Origin: Gammaproteobacteria bacterium
Lineage (GTDB): Bacteria; Pseudomonadota; Gammaproteobacteria; GCA-001735895
Length of the DNA: 64,000 nucleotides
Assembly: GCA_024225395.1 (NCBI GenBank)
Contig: JAAEMR010000177.1
Coordinates: 1 to 64,000, forward strand
Direction: 5' to 3'
Part shown: piece by piece, positions 55,956 through 64,000 of the stretch
How the letters are laid out: the number at the start of each line of letters is the position of its first letter
Numbering within the stretch: position 1 is the first letter of the stretch
The notes under the pieces: model-generated
Database searches by the model: none
What the model was told of the DNA's origin: nothing
Seen by the model: only the letters and a program-made list of their open reading frames with translations
Program-made: the position numbers and the translations under genes

Positions 55956-56014
55956 CATAAATTGATACATGGATGAATACTTTGTTAATGCTACTCCCCG
56001 TCGTTTTGGGGTAG
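55940..56014. terminator. Alternative hairpins between convergent genes
   Basis: GGGGAGTAGC (55940) pairs perfectly with GCTACTCCCC (55990); the same right arm can pair instead with GGGGTAG (56008). The two folds are mutually exclusive. Located where the small exported protein and DoxX genes converge, so termination on both strands is the simplest role. Confidence 0.5.
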
Positions 56015-56016
56015 AC

Positions 56017-56496
56017 TTAACTGTTAGACGCAGATGAGCAGTATTTGTTTTTAAACCATTGATCGATTGAAAAATACCCGGAACCAAAGATGATAGTGGT
56101 TAGTAACATGGCTCCCCAGAAAATGTGTGGAGTTACCTGCCCAACTTTTGCAAGCGTTGCATAATAGGAGACGACAGCGACTACATTGAGGATAGAAAGC
56201 GCAATAGCGATATACCGGGTTCCAAACCCGATAACTAGAAAAATGGGTAGTATTAACTCACCCGCAGTGGCCAGAAAGGCGGCGACTTCATAATTTAAAA
56301 ATGGAACGTTATATTCTTCTCTGAAAAGATATAACACCCCATATTCATCTCCCCAGGTATTAAGCTTCTGTAATCCTGACATGAAAAAAACTTTGGCGAC
56401 CCATAATCTGAACAGTAACAGGAGTGGTGATTGAAGTTTTTCCAGTAAGGAATTGATCCCCAGAACCGGTGCAGTCAGTGTATTGATTAGTGGCAT
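56017..56496 (-). CDS. DoxX-family membrane protein
   Basis: 159 residues from the ATG at 56496 (AGGGGG upstream); the longer frame to 56619 is rejected. Four TM helices with the family pattern LLLFRLWVAKVFFMSGLQKL and LATAGELILPIFLVIGFGTR. The name comes from a thiosulfate:quinone oxidoreductase subunit, but most bacterial members are of unknown, often oxidative-stress-linked, function. Confidence 0.85.
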   Translation of the reverse strand: MPLINTLTAPVLGINSLLEKLQSPLLLLFRLWVAKVFFMSGLQKLNTWGDEYGVLYLFREEYNVPFLNYEVAAFLATAGELILPIFLVIGFGTRYIAIALSILNVVAVVSYYATLAKVGQVTPHIFWGAMLLTTIIFGSGYFSIDQWFKNKYCSSASNS

Positions 56497-56773
56497 TATT
56501 GTTTCCCCCTGGTAAGAATTGTTGTGCCTGTTTGATGATTTTGCACAAACATAGTTCATTTTTGTCATAAATGATCCTGAAGTGATGTCTGTAGTGCAGG
56601 GCACTATTATTGACGACACAAATGAATTAATTTTCAGAGTTAGCAGTTGTATTAAACACTCAGCGTACCTTTGTGTCCTTTGCGGTTAAAATTTTTTGTA
56701 TAGATAGCTGAAGCTCAGTAATAATCAGGTTGTTTTAATTTGTCAGGCTGTAAAAATCAGCGGTTTAAGAACT

Positions 56774-57715
56774 TTACCCTATCTCCAGTCCCAGATATTT
56801 TGTCGCCATATAAATGGTGAAGGGTAAGGTGAAAAAAGAGATAAGCGTTTGATTGGTAATCAATGATGCCATCAGTTTGTAGTCGCCACCCATTTGACGC
56901 GCCAGAGCAAAACCAGATGCTGCAGTCGGGGTTGCAGCATAAATAATCAGAATGATGGCTGTTTCAGGCGGGGTAGGGATCATCAAAAGTCCCCCTAAAA
57001 CGATGACCGGGTATAGTAAAAATTTCCCCAGGCTTGATAAAACAAAAGCAGGATGAGTTTGTTTTAATCCCTGAAATCTCATACTGGCACCAATGCACAA
57101 AAGTACTACAGGTAAGGTCGCGCTGCCTAACAGGGCTGTTACATCGTGAACAATAAGAATGTGTGTCCACCCAAGGTAATTGCACATAAAACCTGAGAAA
57201 ATGGCGATCAACAAAGGGTTTCTTATTAAATCATTGACTATTTTTGTAATAAGATTCTGCTGCCCTTTATGTAAAATAATTACCAGTACAATGACGATAC
57301 TGATGTTGGTGACCGGTATCAGCACAGCGGTGGCCAGTGTGGCGATTATTAATCCACTCTCACCGAACAGCCTTTCTGAAATAGCCAGTGCGATAAATGT
57401 ATTGTGTCGTCCCGCTGCCTGCACAATGGAGCTGCCGGCTTTGTTGTCAAACTTTAACCGGTTACTTGCTAGCCAGATAATTAAAATAGTTAACAACAGG
57501 CCAGAAAGCAGAGGTGCTGATATTTGAGGTAAAAGCTCCGAACTAATAGAAATAGTGGATGTTTTGTAAAATAAAAACGCTGGAAAGAGTATCCAGTAAA
57601 CCAGTTTGTCGGCATACAGCCAGTATTCATCACTGGGCACGCTTTTTAAGCGCAAATAACTGCCCAGTAAAATAAGTGCGAAGATAGTGCCGATGGCTGA
57701 AATGATATCAATCAT
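56774..57715 (-). CDS. AEC-family transporter
   Basis: 313 residues with ten hydrophobic segments. LGSYLRLKSVPSDEYWLYAD, SIVQAAGRHNTFIALAISER and ATPTAASGFALARQMGGD are family features. AEC permeases carry organic acids such as malonate or malate. Overlaps lysR by 8 bp and so is co-expressed with it; as the only transporter of this cluster it may import the sulfinate or other acid used by the divergent enzymes. Confidence 0.85.
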   Translation of the reverse strand: MIDIISAIGTIFALILLGSYLRLKSVPSDEYWLYADKLVYWILFPAFLFYKTSTISISSELLPQISAPLLSGLLLTILIIWLASNRLKFDNKAGSSIVQAAGRHNTFIALAISERLFGESGLIIATLATAVLIPVTNISIVIVLVIILHKGQQNLITKIVNDLIRNPLLIAIFSGFMCNYLGWTHILIVHDVTALLGSATLPVVLLCIGASMRFQGLKQTHPAFVLSSLGKFLLYPVIVLGGLLMIPTPPETAIILIIYAATPTAASGFALARQMGGDYKLMASLITNQTLISFFTLPFTIYMATKYLGLEIG

Positions 57716-58601
57716 TTTTATTGCTCACGGCGAGAGCTGTTTTTGAAAGTAGTATTTCATGTAATACTTTTATCAAATCTGCATTGGGATTGGCCTCTCT
57801 CTGGATTAACCCCACTATTCTTTTAACAGGCTTTTTACCAAATGGAGAGATTACAACTTTACTGTTTAAATTTTGACAATGACTTCTTAATGGAACAATT
57901 GATACACCCAACCCTTCTGCAACCATCATCGATATGGATTCTAGAGAATCAACTGCCATATTGATTTCTACCTGAATATTTCTATTTTTTAAATGGGTAT
58001 CGATTAAATTCTCTACCCAGGAATGCTTCTTAAACTGTAAAAATGGATAACGTGATAATAACTCTGTATCCAGCAAGCCTTCAGTTCCGGGTGGAGAAAT
58101 AACAACAAGCGGTTCAGCTGCAAATGGTTGCCAGTTGAGTTCTGCTGATATGTGTTGAGGTTCGGTGACAATAGCAGCGTCTATTTCACCTTTTTGAACC
58201 TTGATCGTTAACTCCCTGGACAATCCTGTAATCAGGTTCACCAGTAAGCGAGGGTGTTTTTTTCGCATCGCTGATAAGGCACAGGGCAGGATGCCGGTGA
58301 GAACCGAGGGCACTGTACCAATATGTAATGTTCCACTGTAGTTATGTTCTATAAATGATTGTTTTAATTCATTAAATTGATTGATCAGTTGACGTGATTT
58401 TTGTGCGAGCAAGACCCCTTCGGCATTTAGAATGGGTGGGCGTTTACTGCGATCAAAAAGCAGGGTTTCAAAATCCTGTTCAAGAGCTTTTATTTGTAAA
58501 CTGATTGCTGACTGAGTAAGACCGATAGTTTCACCAGCCGCGGCAAAGCTACCCTGATCCACAACGGCTAAAAACACTTCCAGGGCGCGTAAATTCGACA
58601 T
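57708..58601 (-). CDS. LysR-family regulator of the desulfinase cluster
   Basis: 297 residues: N-terminal helix-turn-helix (VDQGSFAAAGETIGLTQSAI) and a substrate-binding domain. Divergent from the CoA-transferase gene with a dyad between them. Described 3-sulfinopropionate loci likewise place a lysR beside the CoA-transferase and desulfinase genes. Probably activates them with a pathway intermediate as inducer. Confidence 0.92.
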   Translation of the reverse strand: MSNLRALEVFLAVVDQGSFAAAGETIGLTQSAISLQIKALEQDFETLLFDRSKRPPILNAEGVLLAQKSRQLINQFNELKQSFIEHNYSGTLHIGTVPSVLTGILPCALSAMRKKHPRLLVNLITGLSRELTIKVQKGEIDAAIVTEPQHISAELNWQPFAAEPLVVISPPGTEGLLDTELLSRYPFLQFKKHSWVENLIDTHLKNRNIQVEINMAVDSLESISMMVAEGLGVSIVPLRSHCQNLNSKVVISPFGKKPVKRIVGLIQREANPNADLIKVLHEILLSKTALAVSNKND

Positions 58602-58638
58602 TATTTAGATGAGAAAAAATCAAGTAAATTATAAATTA

Positions 58639-58678
58639 AATTAGTTTGAATTAAGTATTGCTTAAAATTAAACTAATT
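58639..58678. promoter_or_regulatory. Probable LysR operator
   Basis: A near-perfect dyad, AATTAGTTTGAATTAAG (58639) against CTTAAAATTAAACTAATT (to 58678), 5-nt centre. It lies between the divergent lysR and CoA-transferase starts, the usual place for a LysR recognition site. Confidence 0.65.
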
Positions 58679-58703
58679 GGAATCAGTTTCCGGTATTAAT
58701 TAA

Positions 58704-59930
58704 ATGTTTGATAATAATTCTCCATTGAAAGGTATCTCTGTTGTTGATATTTCAAGAATTTTAGCGGGGCCCAGTTGCACACAATTATTAGGTGATTATG
58801 GTGCTGACATTATTAAGGTCGAACGTCCACTAAAAGGTGATGATACGCGATACTGGGGACCTCCTTTTTTAAAGAATAAAGAAGGTAATGACAGCCCTGA
58901 GTCATCCTACTATTTAAGTGCTAATCGTAATAAGCGATCAATAACAATAAATATGGCAAAACCGGAAGGTCAGCAGCTGGTTCGTGATTTAGCCAGTAAC
59001 AGTGATATTTTTATTGAAAATTTTAAGGTGGGCGGTAGTCATAAATTTGGCCTCGATTACGATAGTTTAAAAAAGATAAATCCAAAGTTGATTTATTGCT
59101 CTATCTCCGGGTTTGGACAAACAGGACCCTATGCAAATTTACCGGGTTATGATTTTATGATTCAGGCCATGGGCGGGATCATGAGCCTGACCGGGCCGGA
59201 AGAGGGTGAGCCCTGTAAAGTGGGTGTAGGTATTGCAGATGTAATGTGTGGAATGTATGCCTGCACAGCTATTCTGGCTGCGTTACAACATCGGGAAAAG
59301 ACAGGAGAAGGTCAATATATAGACATTTCATTGCTTGATACTCAAGTTGCCTGGTTAGTGAACTCTGCTCAAAACTATCTTACCTCCGGCCAGCCAGCCG
59401 AACGATATGGTAATGGACACCCAAATATCGTGCCCTATGAAGTTTTCCCGACCAGTGATGGATATTTTGCTCTGGCAGTTGGCAATGATGCCCAGTTCAA
59501 GGAATTATGTAATGCTATAAAACAGCCTCAATTAGCAACTAACGAAGACTATCAAAAAAATAGTTCACGCATAGTCAACAGGAAGAAATTAATTCCAATC
59601 CTCAGAAAAAGTTTTATTGGTGACATAACGGACCATTGGTTGACGTTACTTAAGCAGCATGGCGTGCCCTGTGGACCGGTAAATAATGTAGCACAGGTTT
59701 TTAATGATCCTCAGGTTATTGCAAGAGGTATGAAACTCAATATGCCTCATCCTCATATTTCCGATGATCAAATAGATTTAATTGGTAACCCGGTGAAGTT
59801 TTCAACAACACCGGTGAGCTATCGCTATCCGCCTCCTGCTTTAGGTCAGCATACTGAACAAATATTATCTGAACGATTGCATAAAACTGACAGGGAAATT
59901 TCAAATTATCGCCAGCATGGCATTATTTAA
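58704..59930 (+). CDS. act: Class III (CaiB/BaiF) CoA-transferase
   Basis: 408 residues. LAGPSCTQLLGDYGADIIKV at the start and VGIADVMCGMYA with the catalytic Asp. The N-terminal half has RSITINMAKPEGQQLVRDL, typical of family III. It moves CoA from succinyl-CoA or another donor to a carboxylic acid. Placement 14 bp before the desulfinase gene makes 3-sulfinopropionate the likely acceptor, as for Act of Variovorax. Symbol given by analogy. Confidence 0.8.
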   Translation: MFDNNSPLKGISVVDISRILAGPSCTQLLGDYGADIIKVERPLKGDDTRYWGPPFLKNKEGNDSPESSYYLSANRNKRSITINMAKPEGQQLVRDLASNSDIFIENFKVGGSHKFGLDYDSLKKINPKLIYCSISGFGQTGPYANLPGYDFMIQAMGGIMSLTGPEEGEPCKVGVGIADVMCGMYACTAILAALQHREKTGEGQYIDISLLDTQVAWLVNSAQNYLTSGQPAERYGNGHPNIVPYEVFPTSDGYFALAVGNDAQFKELCNAIKQPQLATNEDYQKNSSRIVNRKKLIPILRKSFIGDITDHWLTLLKQHGVPCGPVNNVAQVFNDPQVIARGMKLNMPHPHISDDQIDLIGNPVKFSTTPVSYRYPPPALGQHTEQILSERLHKTDREISNYRQHGII

Positions 59931-59944
59931 CATGGGAAATATGT

Positions 59945-61123
59945 ATGAACGTATTAACTGAAAAACAGGTAGAGATTCAACAAAATGCAAGAACCTTTGC
60001 ACAAAGATTTATTGCCCCGCATGCGGCAGAAATAGACAGGACAGAAAGTTACCCCTGGAACAATGTAAAGGCATTGACCGACGCAGGTTATATGGGAATG
60101 ACCATTCCTGAAAACTACGGAGGGTTAGGACTGAGTTACATGGATACAGTCCTGGTAGTGGAAGAAATGGCCAAGGTATGTGGTGTAACTGCACGCATAG
60201 TTGTTGAAGGGAATATGGGGGCATTAAGTGCCATCATGAAATACGGTAATGATGAACAAAAGAAAATGTCTGCGGCGCTGGTTCTGGCAGGGGATAAACC
60301 CGCAATTTGTATTACTGAACCCGGCGCAGGAAGTGCAGCAACCGAGATGACAACTCGTGCCGATAAAAAAGGAGATCATTATATTTTGAATGGCACTAAA
60401 CACTGGATCACCGGTGGAGGTGTGTCAAAACTTCATCTTATTTTTGCACGTGTTTTCGAAGATGGTGTTGAGCAGGGCATCGGTGGTTTTATTGCGATCA
60501 GGGGAGAGTCAGAGGGTTTAATCGTTGGAACCAGGGAACCTGCTATGGGCTTGCGTGGAATACCGGAAACAGAAATTATGTTTGATAATCTTGAGTTGTC
60601 AGTAGATCGACTGATACAGCCACCGAAAGGATTAGCCAGAGGTTTTGCCGGTTTAATGAATGCCTATAACAGTCAAAGAGTCGGAGCTGGAACAGTTGCT
60701 CTGGGTGTGGCGCAGGGTGCTTATGAACTGGCTCTCGAATATATTCAACAACGAGAGCAGTTTGGTCGCCCGGTTTGCGAATTTCAGGGGTTGCAATGGA
60801 TGCTGGTGGATATGAATATTCAGCTGGAAGCTGCTCGAGCGTTAATATATAAAGCAGCAGTCAGTGGTAATGAAGGATTTCCAGATATGGCTGATGCTGC
60901 GAGAGCAAAAGTTCTGGCGTCAGAGTCAGCAATTAAAGTGACCAATGATGCATTACAATTATTTGGTGCTGCTGGATACTCCAGAAACTTACCGCTTGAA
61001 CGCATGGTTCGAGATGCACGTATGTTTACCATTGGTGGTGGAACGGCACAAATTCTACGAACCGTAATCGCTTCGCGTTTACTCGAAAGAAAACTACCGC
61101 AAACAAGAAATGGATTTGTATGA
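59945..61123 (+). CDS. acd: 3-sulfinopropionyl-CoA desulfinase (acyl-CoA dehydrogenase fold)
   Basis: 392 residues. Acyl-CoA dehydrogenase fold with FAD. Three departures mark it: Arg84 (VTAR) in the substrate pocket; Gln244 (AYNSQRVGAG) where isovaleryl-CoA dehydrogenase carries its base; and Gly in FTIGGGTAQILR where most family members have the catalytic Glu. The characterised desulfinase of Advenella mimigardefordensis, as I recall it, shares all three (Arg84, Gln246). It should release sulfite from 3-sulfinopropionyl-CoA and leave propionyl-CoA, without net dehydrogenation. Confidence 0.82.
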   Translation: MNVLTEKQVEIQQNARTFAQRFIAPHAAEIDRTESYPWNNVKALTDAGYMGMTIPENYGGLGLSYMDTVLVVEEMAKVCGVTARIVVEGNMGALSAIMKYGNDEQKKMSAALVLAGDKPAICITEPGAGSAATEMTTRADKKGDHYILNGTKHWITGGGVSKLHLIFARVFEDGVEQGIGGFIAIRGESEGLIVGTREPAMGLRGIPETEIMFDNLELSVDRLIQPPKGLARGFAGLMNAYNSQRVGAGTVALGVAQGAYELALEYIQQREQFGRPVCEFQGLQWMLVDMNIQLEAARALIYKAAVSGNEGFPDMADAARAKVLASESAIKVTNDALQLFGAAGYSRNLPLERMVRDARMFTIGGGTAQILRTVIASRLLERKLPQTRNGFV

Positions 61124-61224
61124 GGTAGACAGTCGACGGAAATTTTGTTGACATGAAATCTTGCAGTCAAGAATAATTTTGACTTTTGACTTAAAAAACT
61201 TGTAACTATTTTTCAGGTAAAAAA

Positions 61225-62835
61225 ATGGCTAATGCAGCAGAATTAATCGCTCAAAGACTTTATCAGGCAGGTGTTAGAAAAGCTTTCGGTATTCCCGGTG
61301 GTGAAGTGTTAACGCTGGTCAAGGCGCTTGATGAACAGGGTATAGAGTTCGTCATGAGCAAACATGAGAATGCCGGTGGCTTCATGGCTGAGGGCGTTTA
61401 TCATGCGACGGGATCACCGGCTGTACTTGTTGCAACCGTTGGCCCCGGTGTTGCAAATGCTATTAATTTTATTGCTAATGCTGAGCAGGATAGAGTGCCC
61501 GTCATTTACCTGACAGGACGAGTTGATGCCAAAGAAGCGGTGACTTATACGCACCAGGTATTTGACCATGCCGCATTACTAAGACCGATAACTAAAGCTT
61601 CGCTGGAAGTTACAGATGGGGCGGTAGAAGAAATTATCGATAAGGCCGTGGCGATTGCGATGGATGAACCACCCGGGCCGGTTCATGTTGACCTGCCGAT
61701 AACAGTCGCGGTAACTCAACAGTTAGAAAGGTCAGTACAAAACCGTGCAACTGTATCAAAAGGAGTCGCTTCAGGATCTCAATTTGAACTAGCTAAACAG
61801 TGGTTGAGTAAAGCGAACAGTCCACTGGTTATTGCAGGTGTAGAAGTTCTGTATCAACAAGCTGAAAATGATGTGGCAGAATTTTGCTCGACACATGAAA
61901 TCCCGTTAATAACTTCTTATAAAGCTAAGGGAGTTTTATCTGAAGATCATGAAATGAGCCTTGGAGGGGCTGGGTTATCGCCAAAGGCTAACAAGTTACT
62001 GATTCCGCTGGTGACAAAAGCCGATGTTATTATCCTGGCGGGTTATGACCCCATAGAAATGCGCAGTGACTGGCGAAATATCTGGCCTGAAAATAGTAAA
62101 GTGATTGAGTTAACTGCCCGGCCCAATATCCATTATATGCATCAGGCGGATGTTAGTTTTGTTTGTGATATTGGTAATAGCCTGAAACAGTTAGCAAGTG
62201 CTGTTCAGGCTGACAAGCAGTACTGGAATGATGCTGCAAATGAATACACCCGGGAAGCCCTAAATCTGGCCTTTCAGCCCGAAGCTGACTGGGGTCCGGC
62301 AAGGCTTATCAGCACTGCACGTGAAATTTTACCTGTAGACACAGTCGCTTCGGTTGATACCGGTGCTCACCGTATCTTGTTGAGCCAGATGTGGACTTGC
62401 TTTAAACCTCGAACACTTATCCAGTCTACAGGTTTATGTACCATGGGCTGTGCACTGCCTTTAGCCGTTGGTTATAAAATGATGAAACCCGAAGTGCCCG
62501 TTGTGGCATTTACCGGTGATGCGGGTCTGGAAATGGTGTTAGGAGATCTGGCTACCTGTCGAGATAGCAGACAGCCTGTTATTATCATTGTTTTTGTTGA
62601 TACCTCTTTAGCCTTAATAGAGTTTAAGCAACGTGAAATGGGTTATAAAAATGTCGGTGTTGATTCTGTTGGTGATACGGATTTTGTAAAAGTTGCTGAA
62701 GGTTTTAATCTTGAAGCTAGCTGGGTTAATGATGCAGAAAGTTTTACTGTTGCACTTAAATCAGCGTTAACAAGTTCAAAATCAACCTTGCTGGCCTGCC
62801 GAATTGGAATGAAAAGTTATGATGGTAAAATTTAA
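61225..62835 (+). CDS. ThDP-dependent enzyme, acetolactate-synthase-like
   Basis: 536 residues in the three-domain POX/ALS layout. Catalytic Glu48 (KHENAGGFMAEG) is present. The ThDP motif is GDAG (431-434) with DT at 459-460 where GDG and NN are standard, so cofactor binding is atypical. Too short for Xsc (about 590) and unlike the small two-subunit sulfopyruvate decarboxylase. It lies between the desulfinase and an aminotransferase gene. A 2-oxo acid decarboxylase or a carboligase are the two options. Substrate unknown. Confidence 0.8.
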   Translation: MANAAELIAQRLYQAGVRKAFGIPGGEVLTLVKALDEQGIEFVMSKHENAGGFMAEGVYHATGSPAVLVATVGPGVANAINFIANAEQDRVPVIYLTGRVDAKEAVTYTHQVFDHAALLRPITKASLEVTDGAVEEIIDKAVAIAMDEPPGPVHVDLPITVAVTQQLERSVQNRATVSKGVASGSQFELAKQWLSKANSPLVIAGVEVLYQQAENDVAEFCSTHEIPLITSYKAKGVLSEDHEMSLGGAGLSPKANKLLIPLVTKADVIILAGYDPIEMRSDWRNIWPENSKVIELTARPNIHYMHQADVSFVCDIGNSLKQLASAVQADKQYWNDAANEYTREALNLAFQPEADWGPARLISTAREILPVDTVASVDTGAHRILLSQMWTCFKPRTLIQSTGLCTMGCALPLAVGYKMMKPEVPVVAFTGDAGLEMVLGDLATCRDSRQPVIIIVFVDTSLALIEFKQREMGYKNVGVDSVGDTDFVKVAEGFNLEASWVNDAESFTVALKSALTSSKSTLLACRIGMKSYDGKI

Positions 62836-62924
62836 TCGACCCGGAGATGGTTTGACCACTTCCTAAGCAGGGAAAATATTGATACATTCTCCGTCATCAA
62901 AAAGAACAGCTCACTTGAGAAAAT

Positions 62925-64000
62925 ATGAAACTATCTAAATCCGCAGAAAGTATTACAACTTCACCCATCTTAATCATTGCAGCAGAAATAAATAAAAAAA
63001 TACAGCAGGGTGAAAAAGTATTTAATCTGACTGTTGGCGACTTTAATTCGCAAATTTATCCCATTCCTGATCGTCTAACCGAGTTAACGATAGACGCTTA
63101 TAAACAGCATGAAACAAATTACCCGGGAGCTTTTGGTATCGATCAGCTTCGTCAGGCTATTATCGATTTGTTAAAAGATTACTGTGATATTGATGTAGCC
63201 ATGAGTGAAGTACAGGTCGCAAGCGGTTCACGTCCTTTGATCTATTCATTTTACAAAACTATTGTCGATCCGGGTGATAAAGTTATTTTCCCGGTTCCAT
63301 CGTGGAATAATGATTACTATACTGAAATGCATAGTGCTGAAGCGGTCATAGTCGAAACATCCCCCGAGACTAATTTTTTTCCGACTGCAGAAAGTTTACG
63401 ACCTGTTATTCAAGATGCCGTTCTGCTTTCTTTATGTTCACCGCAAAATCCTACCGGCACCATTCTTGATAAACAACAGTTAATCGATATTTGTGATCTG
63501 GTTGTTGAAGAGAATAAACGCCGGTCTGTAGATGAAAAGCCTTTGTATGTCATGTTCGATCAGGTTTACTGGTTGCTGACATTTGGAAATTCTAATTTCC
63601 ATCATCCCTTAGCCGTTTGTCCAGACATTAAACCATATGCAGTTTTCATAGATGGTATATCCAAATCTTTGGCGGGTACCGGTGTCAGGGTAGGCTGGGC
63701 AACAGGACCAGCGTCTATCATGGCTCCAATGCGTGCTTTTATCGCACATATTGGAGCATGGGCACCTAAACCTGAACAGATTGCTACAGGACTTTTCCTT
63801 GCTGAGAAAGCACCCGTTAATCAATTCCTCACAGATTTTCGGGCGCAGTTACAAGGTAGACTTGACGGGTTTTACCAGGGCTTTATGGCTTTAAAAGAAA
63901 AAGGGTATGATGTGGATGCTATAGCTCCGCAGGCCGCTATATATCTTTCTATAAGATTAAACCTTAAAGGTAAAAAAACTGTCGATGGCAAACTTTTGAA
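62925..64000 (+). CDS. Class I aminotransferase, 3' end cut by window edge
   Basis: 358 codons to the right edge, no stop reached, start MKLSKSAESI with GAGAAAAT upstream. Fold type I: GDFNSQIYPI at the start, YPGAFGIDQLRQAI, SLCSPQNPTGTIL (PLP Asn), FDQVYW, and the Schiff-base lysine in SKSLAGTGVRVGW. AspB-like. Follows the ThDP gene by 89 bp in the same direction, so it may provide the 2-oxo acid used by that enzyme. Amino-acid specificity not readable. Confidence 0.88.
   Translation, partial: MKLSKSAESITTSPILIIAAEINKKIQQGEKVFNLTVGDFNSQIYPIPDRLTELTIDAYKQHETNYPGAFGIDQLRQAIIDLLKDYCDIDVAMSEVQVASGSRPLIYSFYKTIVDPGDKVIFPVPSWNNDYYTEMHSAEAVIVETSPETNFFPTAESLRPVIQDAVLLSLCSPQNPTGTILDKQQLIDICDLVVEENKRRSVDEKPLYVMFDQVYWLLTFGNSNFHHPLAVCPDIKPYAVFIDGISKSLAGTGVRVGWATGPASIMAPMRAFIAHIGAWAPKPEQIATGLFLAEKAPVNQFLTDFRAQLQGRLDGFYQGFMALKEKGYDVDAIAPQAAIYLSIRLNLKGKKTVDGKLL

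Noticed and set aside
61225-62835. Sulfoacetaldehyde acetyltransferase (xsc) or catabolic acetolactate synthase
   Set aside because: Too short for Xsc, the ThDP motif is atypical, and no pta gene or regulatory ilv subunit is adjacent.

Overview
This 64 kb window comes from a gammaproteobacterium of moderate G+C (low-to-mid 40s percent by eye, not computed). AroA, DadA, a YbiT-type ABC-F protein, an SrmB-like helicase and a short PlsB-like acyltransferase all read as gammaproteobacterial. A soluble NAD-linked [NiFe] hydrogenase, organosulfur genes, B12 uptake and several redox or c-di-GMP sensors suggest a metabolically flexible, probably marine or sulfidic-habitat bacterium. That lifestyle is inference. 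No rRNA, tRNA or CRISPR was seen.

Layout. 1-3.5 kb: a sulfonate (DHPS) dehydrogenase set (hpsN cut by the left edge, then a universal stress protein, an SDR and a Zn-dehydrogenase). 3.5-4.1 kb: debris of an IS91-type transposase and a histidine-kinase tail. 4.2-8.1 kb: a PhnD-like binding protein with a hybrid sensor kinase. 8.4-13.7 kb: a MarR-controlled exporter with no ATPase gene. 14.3-23.7 kb: a heme-binding chemoreceptor, ybiT, srmB, a DUF211/VIT pair, CBS and small proteins, and dadA/lrp, with two inverted copies of a MITE-like repeat. 23.9-28.2 kb: a four-gene operon of a KamA-type aminomutase, a two-subunit CoA-transferase and a class III aminotransferase. 28.4-33.3 kb: hoxFUYHW, then a CBS protein and an ion-transporter-like permease. 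35.3-42 kb: mixed housekeeping genes, a diguanylate cyclase and a TauE-type exporter. 42.1-46.9 kb: a cobalamin riboswitch and btuB-btuF-btuC-btuD. 47.8-49.1 kb: aroA. 49.25-52.2 kb: an AT-rich island with ccdAB and three attC-like sites, looking like an integron cassette cluster without integrase. 52.4 kb: another transposase scrap. 52.6-56.5 kb: OsmC, an ECF sigma/anti-sigma/PDZ operon, a small secreted protein and DoxX. 56.8-64 kb: an AEC carrier, LysR, a CoA-transferase, an acyl-CoA-dehydrogenase-fold desulfinase, a ThDP enzyme and an aminotransferase cut by the right edge.

How it fits together. The strongest metabolic result is the right-hand cluster. The acyl-CoA-dehydrogenase-like protein has the changes I associate with 3-sulfinopropionyl-CoA desulfinase (Arg84, Gln at the alternative base position, Gly in place of the usual catalytic Glu). 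It sits with a class III CoA-transferase and a divergent LysR, as in described 3-sulfinopropionate degraders. The adjoining ThDP enzyme and aminotransferase may feed it from a sulfur amino acid; that step is a hypothesis. With the hps genes and the TauE-type exporter, the window carries a C3-organosulfur theme.

A second possible pathway is the kamA operon: 2,3-aminomutation, transamination of the beta-amino acid to a 3-oxo acid, and CoA transfer to a 3-oxoacyl-CoA. The substrate is not readable from the sequence.
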